Shown here piece after piece: positions 50,031 through 60,661 of a stretch of 64,000 nucleotides of DNA. The DNA lies in NCBI GenBank assembly GCA_013368445.1, contig JAACJO010000030.1:124001-188000 (forward strand). The letters run 5' to 3'. The first letter of the stretch is position 1; each line of letters starts with the position of its first letter. This DNA comes from Leucocoprinus leucothites. Taxonomy: Eukaryota > Basidiomycota > Agaricomycetes > Agaricales > Agaricaceae. The notes beneath the pieces are model-generated. The model was not told where the DNA came from. It made no database searches and was given only the letters and a program-made list of their open reading frames with translations. A program made the position numbers and the translations under genes.

Positions 50031-50057
50031 TCTCTCTCTCTCTCTCTCTCTCTCTCC
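50031..50057. repeat. (CT)n microsatellite
   Basis: About 13 CT dinucleotides lie in the region downstream of the aminopeptidase gene, just before the duplicated NOG1 tail. Confidence 0.9.
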
Positions 50058-50082
50058 GCGGGACATGTTCAACATGTGCCCG

Positions 50083-51052
50083 TTATTGTAGCTTTAAAAC
50101 CTCTGATCTCTGACCCTCCTGACTTGACACACGATCTGGCTGGGCCTGGATGACGGAAGGATTTACGATTTTGGAATATATACTGATATACCTCGATTTT
50201 TTACTTAGTTGTTTTCTTTGTTTACTTTTTTTGCTTTTTTTTTGTGCTCGTGCTCGTGCTTGTGCTTGTGATGTCCTCTTCCGAGTTGGGGTACTTGTCT
50301 GTGTTAGTATATGGATTTAGTTTTGTTGGATTTTACTTATGTGATTGAGATTTTGGTTTATGGATTTGAGGGCGACTGAGCTTGATGCGAGTACAAGTTT
50401 ATTGATGAAGTGTATATGGATACATTGTACATGTGATATGACGAGAGGAAGTAAGAAATCATCTTCTGTCAGTTTTTCCGCCTTTTCGTTTCCCAGCGAA
50501 CAAGTGCTTGGGCTGAATAAAAAATCGTTAGAGGATGAACTGTATGCAAAGCGCGTGGCGTACCATCTTAACTTTGATAGCGCGATCGCTCTCACCGGCT
50601 TTTGCGAGCATGTTGCGAGGTCGTTGGCCGAGATTACGCAGTTTCGTAGCGCGTGTGGCTTGCTATACAAGGGGTTATTCGAATAAATGGATGAATGGAT
50701 GAATAATCGTACGGCTTCGTCTCGCGTTCCAGCCAGAGTACGATCAGATCTCGGCATCCGTTTCGCAACAATGTTACCACTATTCGCCTTAACCCTTTTC
50801 TTCGACGGTTTCTCAACGTTATCCACATCCATATCATTATCACTGTCTTCCCATCCTTCATCTCCCTCACCATCCACATCCATCTCTTCGTCCTCGTCTT
50901 CGTCTCTCTTGCGTTTACGCTGCGTAGCTTGAAGTTTAGCCAGATGCTCTGCACGTTCTTGTATCCGACTGGGGTCCAACCCGGCTTTAGTGAGTTCGTC
51001 AGTGAGTTCGGTGAGTGTTCGTAGTCCTGCTGTGCGTGGGAGTCAAGCTTGG
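50083..51052. repeat. Direct repeat DR2-left (NOG1 3' end)
   Basis: This is a copy of 59703-60661 in the same orientation, with small differences and one gap. It contains the NOG1 3' flank and last three exons with introns. Similarity stops sharply at 51052/60661. Confidence 0.9.
50459..51052 (-). pseudogene. NOG1 3' fragment
   Basis: This carries the last part of NOG1 exon 7, exon 8 and exon 9, with the same introns and an open frame ending in the conserved [11 protein letters not shown]. Near its 5' edge the CGA codon of NOG1 is TGA. It lacks the GTPase domain and start, so it is not a gene on its own. Codons downstream of that TGA remain open, pointing to a recent duplication. Confidence 0.85.
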
Positions 51053-51289
51053 TATTATCACCACACCACCGAACTCTCGAGCACCTCAAGCTCACATGCT
51101 GGCCTCTACCTGCACCTAACCAAGATGAAAAGAACCTTCACTTAATCCACTCGCGGAGGTTTCGAAGTGCTGAAGTCTACAGGTACTTGATGTTCGATGT
51201 TCTCCGTCTGCCTTCCACTGTGTCCATCGTCGCCAACGGCACGATGCCCTTCCGATCTGATGTCTGGTCTGGGTATCTAGCTCACGCCC

Positions 51290-53227
51290 GGTCCCAGCTC
51301 AGCTCGTTGAACACGAGGGTCACATTCTGTTGCTTTTGGTAAATTTACCAGTTTTTGGCAATCGTGCTCAATATTTTGAGGCAATTGGTGCGTTAACCTG
51401 GTTCTTTGTTTCTGTCACGCTTGTGGCTGAATCACCGCTCGCATAGGTACTTCCTCGCAAGCTGAATGAACCTCCAGTCATATTTCACTGGTTACCTATC
51501 ATTGGTTCAGCCGCTGGGTACGGTAATGACCCCCTCGACTTTTTCTTCAAGTGTCACGAGAAGGTGCGCCCAGTAATCACGTTGAAATACCTATTCGCGT
51601 CATGGCTGATTGCTTCACTCGTTTTAGTATGGCGACGTGTTCACTTTCATCCTTTTTTGGTCGTCGCATCACGGTCGCTCTCGGGTCTAAGGGTAATAAC
51701 TTCGTGTTGGGTGGAAAGTCTATCGTCTTCAATGCCCGAGGATGCCTATACGGTGAGTACTGTTTATTCTGACGTTATACCGAAATGTAACACATTCTTC
51801 CCTACAGCATCTTTACGACTCCCGTATTCGGCAAGGATGTCGTCTACGATGTCTTCAATGAAATTTTCATGGAGTAAAAGAAATTCGCCGAAGTTGGGTC
51901 TTTCAACGGATAACCTTCGTGCCTATGTCGGGATGATCGAGGAGGAAGTTGAGGAGTTTTTGAGGGGCGACACTGCCTTCTCCGCCTTCCAGTCCGGAGA
52001 CGTTAATGAATGGGGACAGTTCGATCCACTCAAGGCCCTACAAGCCATCGCTATTCTTACTGCCTCGAAGACACTTCAGGGTCAAGAAGTTCGCGAGGCA
52101 ATGGACAAGTCTTTCGCCGAAATTTACAATGATCTGGATGGTGGCTTCACTCCTCTCAACTTTTTGTTTCCGAACTTGCCGCTGCCCAGCTACAGGAAGA
52201 GAGATATAGCCCATAAGAAGATTAGTGACTTTTACGTGAATATTATCCAGCAACGAAGGAATGGCAGCACTACGGATGTGAGTCTTTCCAGTCTCAATCC
52301 TAATGCATTTCACTGAATTCCTTCCAGCACGAACACGACATGATTGCTGCTCTCATGCAACAAAACTACCGCGATGGACGTCCCCTGAAGGATCACGAAA
52401 TTGCTCACATCATGATTACTCTTCTCATGGCCGGTCAACATACTAGTTCTGCAACATGCTCCTGGGCTCCCCTCCACATTGCTGAACGCCCTGACATTAG
52501 GTATGCCGATTGACTGTGTGCCTATCTTTGTTTATTCTGACAATAATCCAGCGAGGCCCTTTACCAAGAACAAGTGAAGTACTTCAGCAATCCTGACGGA
52601 ACTCTCCGTTCTATGACCTTGAAGAACTCCGCCAACTCCCTATCATGGACTCTATCATTCGTGAAACTCTCCGCATTCACCCTTCTATCCATAGCATCAT
52701 GCGTTACGTCCGTGACGATATGCCCATTCCTGGTACACTTGCCGCTCCTGAAAAAGATTCCACCTACGTAGTCCCCAAAGGACACTACGTCCTTGCCTCT
52801 CCTCTTGTCAGCCAACTCGATCCTCAAACCTGGAAAGACGCCGATAAAAGGGAGCCAACACGATGGAGTGATTCTGAAGGTGTTGCTGCTCAGGCTTACA
52901 AGACCTATGAGGATGCACAAGACGAGAAGATCGATTATGGCTTTGGTGCTGTTAGCAAGGGCACGGAGAGCCTATATCAACCTTTCGGTGCTGGTAAGCA
53001 TCGTTGTATCGGCGAGCAGTTTGCGTATCTGCAACTGGGAACGATTATTGCGACAATTGTGAGGCATATGGAGATCAAAATTGATCAGGTGCCCGAGCAT
53101 AACTACCACGTCAGTATATTTCATACCTTGGCTATTGTGTTTTGTATGGGAGCTTACGGGTACTCTTGAGACCATGATAACGCTACCCAAAACCCCCAGA
53201 ATGATCTCGTATAGGAGGAGAAAGTAG
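51290..53227 (+). pseudogene. CYP51 (sterol 14-alpha demethylase) pseudogene
   Basis: Piecewise frames give the CYP51 line-up: a membrane segment, EPPVIFHWLPIIGSA, YGDVFTFIL, NNFVLGG, TPVFGKDVVYDV, the I-helix MAGQHTSSAT, the ExxR helix IIRETLR, the heme loop FGAGKHRCIG (about 52986-53015) and a C-terminus ending in ISYRRRK. Lesions break it: one extra base in each of three short homopolymers (T-run 51653-51658, CCC 51735-51737, TTT 51812-51814), a TAA at 51875-51877 replacing Gln, and one missing base near 52608. Introns with normal borders remain, so it arose from DNA and not mRNA. The functional enzyme acts in ergosterol synthesis in the ER and is the azole target; this copy cannot make a full protein. 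Confidence 0.88.
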
Positions 53228-56120
53228 ACCAAGGAAGTGGAACGGAGGGATTTCTAGAGGCCATATATTTATACCTTAGTTTCATCATCTCTATATCTAA
53301 CGCTTGTTAATGATCAGGGCAATGGCTTCATGCGCCATGTACTGAGGATTTGCAAGGATTGGCAGTGCCTCGTGATAGGTATTTCCACGAGTGTTTGGCG
53401 GCTTACACGGGATGGCGTGTAAGCGCCCATCACGACGTCCGATCACTTTTTCTCGAGTCACCGTGAACTCTCACTTGACCATCCACTTCACCACAAGAAG
53501 ACTCATTGGCGTTGTTGAACCAAGTTCGAACGCTTCGCAATCATGTAGGAATAATAGATCAACAAGTTATCCTAATCGCAGAGATACCCGTTGACTCACA
53601 AGGGATCGCTGATATCACATTCCTGGTTAAGAGTGGAGAGGTCGAACTGAGTTGGCCCTTCTCCACGCTTACTGTCCAGCCTGAGGTCCGCCTACCTGGT
53701 TGTTCGATACTCAGCCATCACAAAGCATAGCTATCAGCCTTCGAACTTCGGCCACTTTCCGAGCCCGGGTCCTACTTCATGCTGCGCTGGCCCGTGATAT
53801 ATCGATGACCTTGACTCATGAATGAAGGTGATAGAATCTACCCAAAATACACTGCAATCCCAGTGACCTGTTACTGCCACTGGTCAAGCGGGATAAAACC
53901 ACCAACATTGTAACGGCTTCACGGTGTTGTAACCCGTTGGCGCACTCTCGTGGTTCATAACAAGTTGATTAGCAGGATGTCTGTACATCTGGAATTTTCC
54001 CGTCTCGATGAAAATTTGCCCAGAATGGACTGGATGGTATCGCCAGAAACGACCTTTTTAAAGGACTTTAGGAGAACTGGTCTAAATTCAATGGGTCTGT
54101 TCACAGCCAAACGCCACTTGGATTGCCTAGACTCGTATCAATATTCAGAAGTTTGTGGGACAAGAGCGGTTTGATTGTGGTCGTAACTACGGCTCCGGCG
54201 CTACCGAAGGGTAAATGAAAGCTGCGCCTGTTCCAGGTCCGAGTCGGCTTGAACCGCCTAATGGACATTTCGACTCTGGCCGCGGCTTTCACGAAAATAA
54301 CTAGCTGTAGTCGGTACGATGGATCTTCTGTGTTTCATGCGCCCTCTCACGGTTTTCCTTACAATCCGGAACATCCGAGTCATGTCGGTGAAAGAAGGCC
54401 TTGAACCTTCAATCCACCTCTTGCCTCGGAAACTGTCCGTCATCGAAGATAGTTGGCAAGCTGGACGAATGGCACGCGATGACTCTGAGTAATACCTCTA
54501 GAGGATATACTGTACCAGATACGACTACTCATGAGACCGCCGGCCTTTTTTTTTTTTTTTGAATTCACTCATGCTCCCAGTTTTCACGTTTTATTCCACG
54601 ACTCCCACAGATACCTTTCTCTGTGGAATAAAATAAAATCGAAGCTGTCGGGTAAGGCATCTCTCATTTACTTGGTCCCCTGACTGCGGATGTTAGGGGT
54701 ACTGTTCTTTCGTTTCAAGGCATAACCCGAGCACTCAAAAATGAAATTGAACGAGCTACTTGAATGACATTCCATGAGTATGTTGATTGGATGCACTCGT
54801 GGACGGTATTTCGAAGTGAGGAATGTCTATAATTGGTGCCTCTCTCTGGACGACTTCTCGCCCACACGCTTGTTGGTGGGGAACAATTCGGGGAGAAAAT
54901 CAGGCCCAGATGAGTATCTCAAGGCACAGTGAATCACCACAGCATTTTCCGTCTACTCGCATGGATAACCACCAACACCAGGAAATGTGGCTATGAAGTC
55001 GCAGGAGCATTTCGTAATGGGCAGTGAAGGCCCAAGTCGTAGCCGATACCATCGGTCTTGAGCGCTCCAGCGGGGCCGCCCTCATTGTGTTTCGTGGTCA
55101 AGAATCGATGGAGAGCTGACGCTCCCGAATAATGCTCCCAATGTGAGTCGGAGTCAGAGTACCATGTCCGAAGACCACCAATAACAAGAGGTCCGTGTAA
55201 TATCATTATCATGCATAAAAGATCGGTGCACCTCTCAGAATACAAATTTACGTTATGATATGCATCATTACACCTGAGAGGCAATTAAAATAACTTGGAC
55301 GTTCGCGAATGTTCCCTTGACTCGATACAGCGGTTCGGTGCTGTGAAAGTTCTTCAGCGCGCACTTGACGACTATCACCTCGTTTTCGACACTGATCTAC
55401 TCAAAACCAGTCGCGCTAAACCATACAGGGTATTTAGTCTTTCGGGCCGCAAACGATGCCGAAGTTCCAGCATGGTCGAAGTCATAGCCTCAGTAAGGGT
55501 AGCCTTTTCATACCGAGGAATACCGTAATATGCTCCAAACCTCTGCCAGTGCTGCGCTTCATATAGTAGGAGTGCAGTCGCTGGATGAAGGTGACTGGGC
55601 CCGACAACAGGCAGAGGACCCTAGCGTATATGGGATACTCTGAACAGTCGATCCGAGGGCAAGGATCGCCATATTGACCGAGGTATACCACAGTGGGGCT
55701 TGGCAACTCTTGCTGACGTCGTGTTCATGATTCTGGGGCGTCCCAAAATAAACTCAGGAGCCGAAACCTCCATGATATGGTCTCGAGGAGCTATGTATTT
55801 AGTAATTACTCCTAGAAAATGACGCTCTTCCTCACCGGCCGAGAGCCAGAGGCTTTCGTTGATCTCTGGACTACGGCGTAACAAGGTTTAAAGCTGCAGT
55901 TTAGGCGTACTGTTGAGTACTGCTATAACGTTACAAACGAGGAAAATATGAACTTTGCTGCGTAAAATATCGCTGGCGTTTTGTTGCTATTCTTGGCGAT
56001 GACAATTCAGTCAATCTTAGATGTGCGCGCAAAGGTACAGTATAGCAGCCTGAGTTTGGCTATGCAAAGATTCTGGTGCAAGATCCACCTTTGTCAACCG
56101 CAGCAGTAGTATGCGAGCCC
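53228..56120. other. Intergenic, no gene recognised
   Basis: About 2.9 kb without a recognisable gene on either strand. It contains a run of 15 T at 54546-54560 and scattered short frames with no domains. It is probably decayed accessory DNA. Confidence 0.5.
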
Positions 56121-56128
56121 TATAAAAA
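56121..56128 (+). promoter_or_regulatory. TATA box of the peroxygenase gene
   Basis: TATAAAAA lies 54-61 bp upstream of the ATG at 56182, a normal spacing for a regulated fungal secreted-enzyme gene. Confidence 0.6.
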
Positions 56129-56181
56129 CACACAGAATTTTACCCACCAGCTTCCCAACCAACTTCTCTGTCTGCCCTCAG

Positions 56182-57533
56182 ATGGTTTCTTTCGTCAACT
56201 TCGTGACCCTTGCTCTTGCATTTACCTCGTCTGCGGCTGCATTTCCCACATATGGTTCACTAGCTGGCTTGTCGAGGGACCAACTGGACGCTATCGTGCC
56301 CACTCTCAAATATCGGAGGGCAGCGGATCCTCCTCCTCCAATTGCATACAACGGTACCAAGCTCGTTAATGATGCCGAGCACCCTTACCAGGCCCCTCAA
56401 GAGGGAGATATGCGCGGTCCATGCCCAGGACTGAACACACTTGCTAATCATGGCGTACGTGGGCCATATAAGCTTGAGAAAGAACTGATTCTAATCCTTC
56501 CTCCCACAGTATATTCCTCGAAACGGTGTAGCTACACCTGAGCAGTTGATTAATGCAGTCCAGGAAGGTCAGCGCTACGGTTCCTCACGTCGATGTTTCG
56601 AAATGCTTACCGTGTCGGATGGCAGGGTTCAATATGGAATACTTCACGGCTTTAACCGTGGTATACGCTGGCATACTCGTGGATGGAAACGTTGTCACAA
56701 ACCTGCTCAGCATTGGCGGTAAGAGCGCGTTGACCGGAGAAGACCCACCAGCGCCAGCCACAGCCGCTGGCCTCAACACACACGGTCCGTTTGAGGGCGA
56801 TGCAAGTATTACTCGCGGTAAGTCCAGCAACTACGGAATTTCGACAGAATCTGTACTCACGCTCTGATATAAGGGGATGCCTACTTCGGAGACAATCATA
56901 GTTTCAACGAGACCCTTTTCCAAGAGGTGCGCCATTTTCATTACTCCTGGATGCACCAATACCAATATTTCGTAGCTCGTGGATTGCAGCAATCAGTATG
57001 GTGCTGGCAAATACAACTACACCGTCGCTGGTGAGGTTAGATACAGGAGGGTCCAGGACTCCATTGCAACCAACCCAGAATTTTCGTTTGTTCCGCCCCG
57101 ATATCTCGCGGGTTTTGCAGAAGTGGTTTTCCCTGTCAATTTCTTCGTTGATGGACGCCAAGGGGATGGCCAGCTGGATTTAGACGTTGCACGCGGCTTC
57201 TTCCAGGACGGTCGCATGCCTGACGACTTCCACAGGGCAAGCAAGCCGATGAGCGTTGAAGGAATCGATCAGGTCGTCGTCGCTCACGAAATATTACCTG
57301 GCCGCAATGTCAACGGAGTCAATACCTACACTCCAGATCCAAATGCTCCGAGCCTCCTTGACAGCTCTGATGGCTGCAAGTTCTACGAGGACTTCGTCAA
57401 CAATACGGTGGTCAGCCTCTACCCCAGCCCGACCGGAGTGCTGAGGGATGCACTTAACAGGAACCTGGACTTGTTCTACCAGGTCACGGGTGGCAACTGT
57501 ACCCAGATCTTCCCGTATGGGAAGGACGAGTAG
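56182..57533 (+). CDS. Unspecific peroxygenase (heme-thiolate peroxidase), long type
   Basis: Exons 56182-56454, 56510-56567, 56626-56817, 56874-56926 and 56976-57533 join in phase to 377 residues. A signal peptide (VTLALAFTSSAAAFP) starts the protein. The heme-thiolate loop is RGPCPGLNTLANHG, with the axial Cys in PCP; the magnesium-site motif EGD lies in HGPFEGDASITRGDAYFGD. The acid-base pair is present as Arg and Glu seven residues apart in PRYLAGFAEVVF. A Cys in DGCKF and a C-terminal Cys in GGNCTQIFPYG could form the tail disulfide of long peroxygenases. These secreted enzymes use H2O2 to oxygenate C-H bonds and aromatics. All key residues are present and the gene looks intact, although it lies in an accessory segment next to pseudogenes. 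Chloroperoxidase activity is the main alternative. Confidence 0.93.
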
Positions 57534-58344
57534 ATGCAGTGACACAGCATTCAGTTTTGCCCCCAATGGGCAGATTCTTCTGTCTGCTTTTATGGTCACG
57601 ATTCTGCATGCATTGTTTAGTATAAGTTAGTTTAATGCGTTTGTAGAGGACACTTATATGCACCTTATATATTATGAATGCGTTCAGGCGAGTAAAATTA
57701 CTTGTAGGAGTAATAATCAGATTTCGTCCCTTAGCTTCGGAAGCTTAGAAAACCTTTCATGGCAAGGCCAGACATCGCATCAAATAAATAATACCAATGT
57801 GTGGCTCACCATAAAACATCTACTGGCGGTACGACCGACACTTGTGGATAGATTTCATGGAGGCGTGGGGGACAAGTTCGGGCTGAATGAAAACACGGGG
57901 CGTAAAAACCGGGTGGAATCTCGGACAGGCTGGAATCAGCGCATAGACTTGAATTTAGCGAAATCTTGCTCCTATGTCTCGACATTCTAAAATATTAGTT
58001 GAGAAACTCGTGTGTTCACCCGTTGCTGCCAGTAAACACGGCGGAATGGATCGGTTAGTGGCCTGCATTAACGGTGCAAATTGAAGCTTGGGTTTGACAT
58101 AAACACGCTTTTGCATATTGGGTCGTTGTTAGGCTGCCAAATTTTGGGTGACTGCAGTGTAAGGGAATTAATTCTTCCAATATGTGCTCAGATGAGATAC
58201 AGCAAGGATGAAAGCACACTCGATACACCCAGCTATTTGAGCCCGGCTGGCGGGCCGGTGATATCCGAGCTCTGTGTGATTGGCTTCCCCCATTCGGAAG
58301 TTCCAAGATAACCAAAATAAAGAAATAAAAATCCTCAACCCCAA
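57534..58344. other. Intergenic, no gene recognised
   Basis: This is the region downstream of the peroxygenase. Only short frames occur, none with a recognisable domain. Confidence 0.45.
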
Positions 58345-59375
58345 AAAACGACGACAGCGTTCAAGGGCGATGAGCAACCTCACCTGGCCGTTGCCTGGTC
58401 GAAGCGCGGCGTAGCTATTGAACACCCTCAAGAATATGTTCTTGATGACAACGAACTCCAACGCGTCAGTGCACTTGCACGAATCGAACTCGAGGATGCC
58501 CGCGTCGAAATGGAACGAGCACACAAGGCCACACAGGAAATGGGAAAAGGTGCTGAAGGAGACGAGGCCGATGACATTACGGTGAACGGGGAAGATGTCG
58601 AGGAGGAGGACGGAGATGCAAACCGGGCTGAGTCAGTCTTTCCAGCCTCGTTTTCTCTGGTGAAGCAGAAATGGATAATTGATCGTTAGTTTGATTTTTC
58701 ACGCACAGTGAAGATGATGACGCCGGAGACGCCAATGATGATGCCATGGATGTTGACTCTGGCCCTCCACCAAAGAGTAATCCAGATGACTTGGCGGAAT
58801 ATAATCTTGGGGACTACGACGAAGATATCGAGTGAGCATTTCTTCCGACTAGTCTGTTCTTACGAGCTTACATATTATATCAGCACTTGGACCGTTTAGC
58901 AACATTAAAGGCCTCACATATTATAAAGATAATTCTGAAGATCCATTCATCACCCCAAACGATGTACGTGATCAGAATGATATCATAGAGGTGCACATAC
59001 AGACTCTCCCTCAAGGAAGACACAGATGATGATGAGTGCGAAGAACTCGAAATCTATCCGACAGACAACCTTATCGTCACTGCCAAAACTGAAGACGAGA
59101 TTTCACAACTTGAAGTCTACGTCTATGATGAATCCCAAGAAAATCTTTACGTCCATCACGACCTTATGCTTCCCAATTTTCCTCTCTGCCTTGAGTGGCT
59201 CGATTTCCCACCTGTCACGTCCTCCTGTGGAGATGGGCTTCCGTCTGCGCTTGGATCTCGCACCCGAGCACCCATCACCTACTATTTATTGGACATCAGT
59301 TTTGTTATCATAGCGCCCGTTGATTCTTTTTTTAGAATAAACTTATTTACTTTGGTTTCAAACTTTAGGCACTAG
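58345..59375 (+). pseudogene. PWP1 N-terminal fragment (WD repeats missing)
   Basis: Spliced pieces read VAWSKRGVAIEHPQEYVLDD, an acidic stretch, DLAEYNLGDYDEDIE, YYKDNSEDPFITPND, ELEIYPTDNLIVTAKTEDE, VYVYDE, and NLYVHHDLMLPNFPLCLEWL. This is the N-terminal third of Periodic tryptophan protein 1, a nucleolar WD40 protein of ribosome biogenesis. The initiator Met is not seen (the position before AWSKRG reads LAV), and homology ends right after the LEWLDFPP segment, before the WD repeats, where an unrelated tail runs to a stop at 59373. Introns are retained. The fragment probably does not function. Intron borders are approximate. Confidence 0.8.
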
Positions 59376-59702
59376 TTTGCCACAGGGACTCTAGTAGTAT
59401 GTGTTGACGTGTGGTAGTCAGTTTTTTGGAGCTAGTCAATGAACCAGGACCACCTTTGCCTCAGTCTCTGTCCGAAAATCAGGAAATAATCATAATTTAT
59501 TCAATCTCTATCTATCTCAGTCATCTCTTTATATCTCGCTTAATTCTATTCCTTTCCTCTCCAAATTCCGCACAGTCCCTCGTCGACGTCTTCTTGTAGT
59601 TTTGACACCCAGCGACTGTTGGACTCGGTCGCGCTCGCACCAATATTTTATATTATTTACGGGGGTACAACTGCCCGTTCCCCTTCACTCTTCTGCTTCC
59701 AA

Positions 59703-60661
59703 TTATTGTAGCTTTAAAACCTCTGATCTCTGACCCTCCTGACTTGACACACCATGTGGCTGGGGCTTGGATGATGGAAGGATTTACAATTTTGGAATAT
59801 ATACTGATATACCTTGATTTACTTAGTTGCTTCTTTGTTTACTTTTTGCTTTTTGTGCTCGTGCTTGTGATGTCCCCTTCTGAGACGGGTACTTGTCTGT
59901 GTTGGTATATGGATTTAGTTTTGTTGGATTTACTTATGTGATCGAGATTTTGGCTTATGGATTTGAGAGCGACTAAGATTGACGCGAGTTGTTCGGTGCA
60001 AGTACAAGTTTATTGATGAAGTGTATATAAACACATGTACACACGACATAACGAGAGGAAGTGCGAATCATCTTCTGTCAGTTTTTCCGCCTTTTCGTTT
60101 CCCAGCGAACAAGTGCTTGGGCTGTGAAAACTCGTGAGAAGAATGAACTGTATGCAAAACAAGAAGCATACCATTTTAACTTTGATAGCGCGATCGCTCT
60201 CGCCGGCTTTTGCGAGCATGTTGCGGGGTCGTTGACCCAGATTACGCAGTTTCGTAGCACGTGCGGCTTGCTATGCAAAGGATTAATCGAATGAGTGGGT
60301 GAATGAATGAATGAACACACAGCTTCGTCTCGCATTCCAGCGAAAGTACGATTAGATCTCGGCATGCGTTTCGCAACAACGTTACCACTATTCGCCTTAA
60401 CCCTCTTCTTCGACGGTTTCTCAGCACTATCCACATCCATATCATTATCGCTGTCTTCCCATCCCTCATCTCCCTCGCCATCCACATCCATCTCTTCGTC
60501 CTCGTCCTCGTCTCTCTTACGTTTACGTTGTGCAGCTTGAAGTTTAGCGAGGTGCTCTGCACGTTCTTGTATCCGGCTGGGGTCCAAACCAGCTTTGGTG
60601 AGTTCGTCGGTGAGTTCGGTGAGTGTTCGTAGTCCTGCTGTGCGTGGGAGTCGAGCTTGGT
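59703..60661. repeat. Direct repeat DR2-right (NOG1 3' end)
   Basis: This is the genuine 3' end of NOG1 with its 3' flank, copied at 50083-51052. The segment between the copies is 8.65 kb. Confidence 0.9.

Noticed and set aside
50317..50979. Independent 220-residue gene
   Set aside because: It is the unspliced reading of the duplicated NOG1 tail through its introns.
56182..57533. Classical chloroperoxidase (short type)
   Set aside because: The EGD motif, the Arg/Glu pair and the length of 377 residues fit long-type unspecific peroxygenases better.
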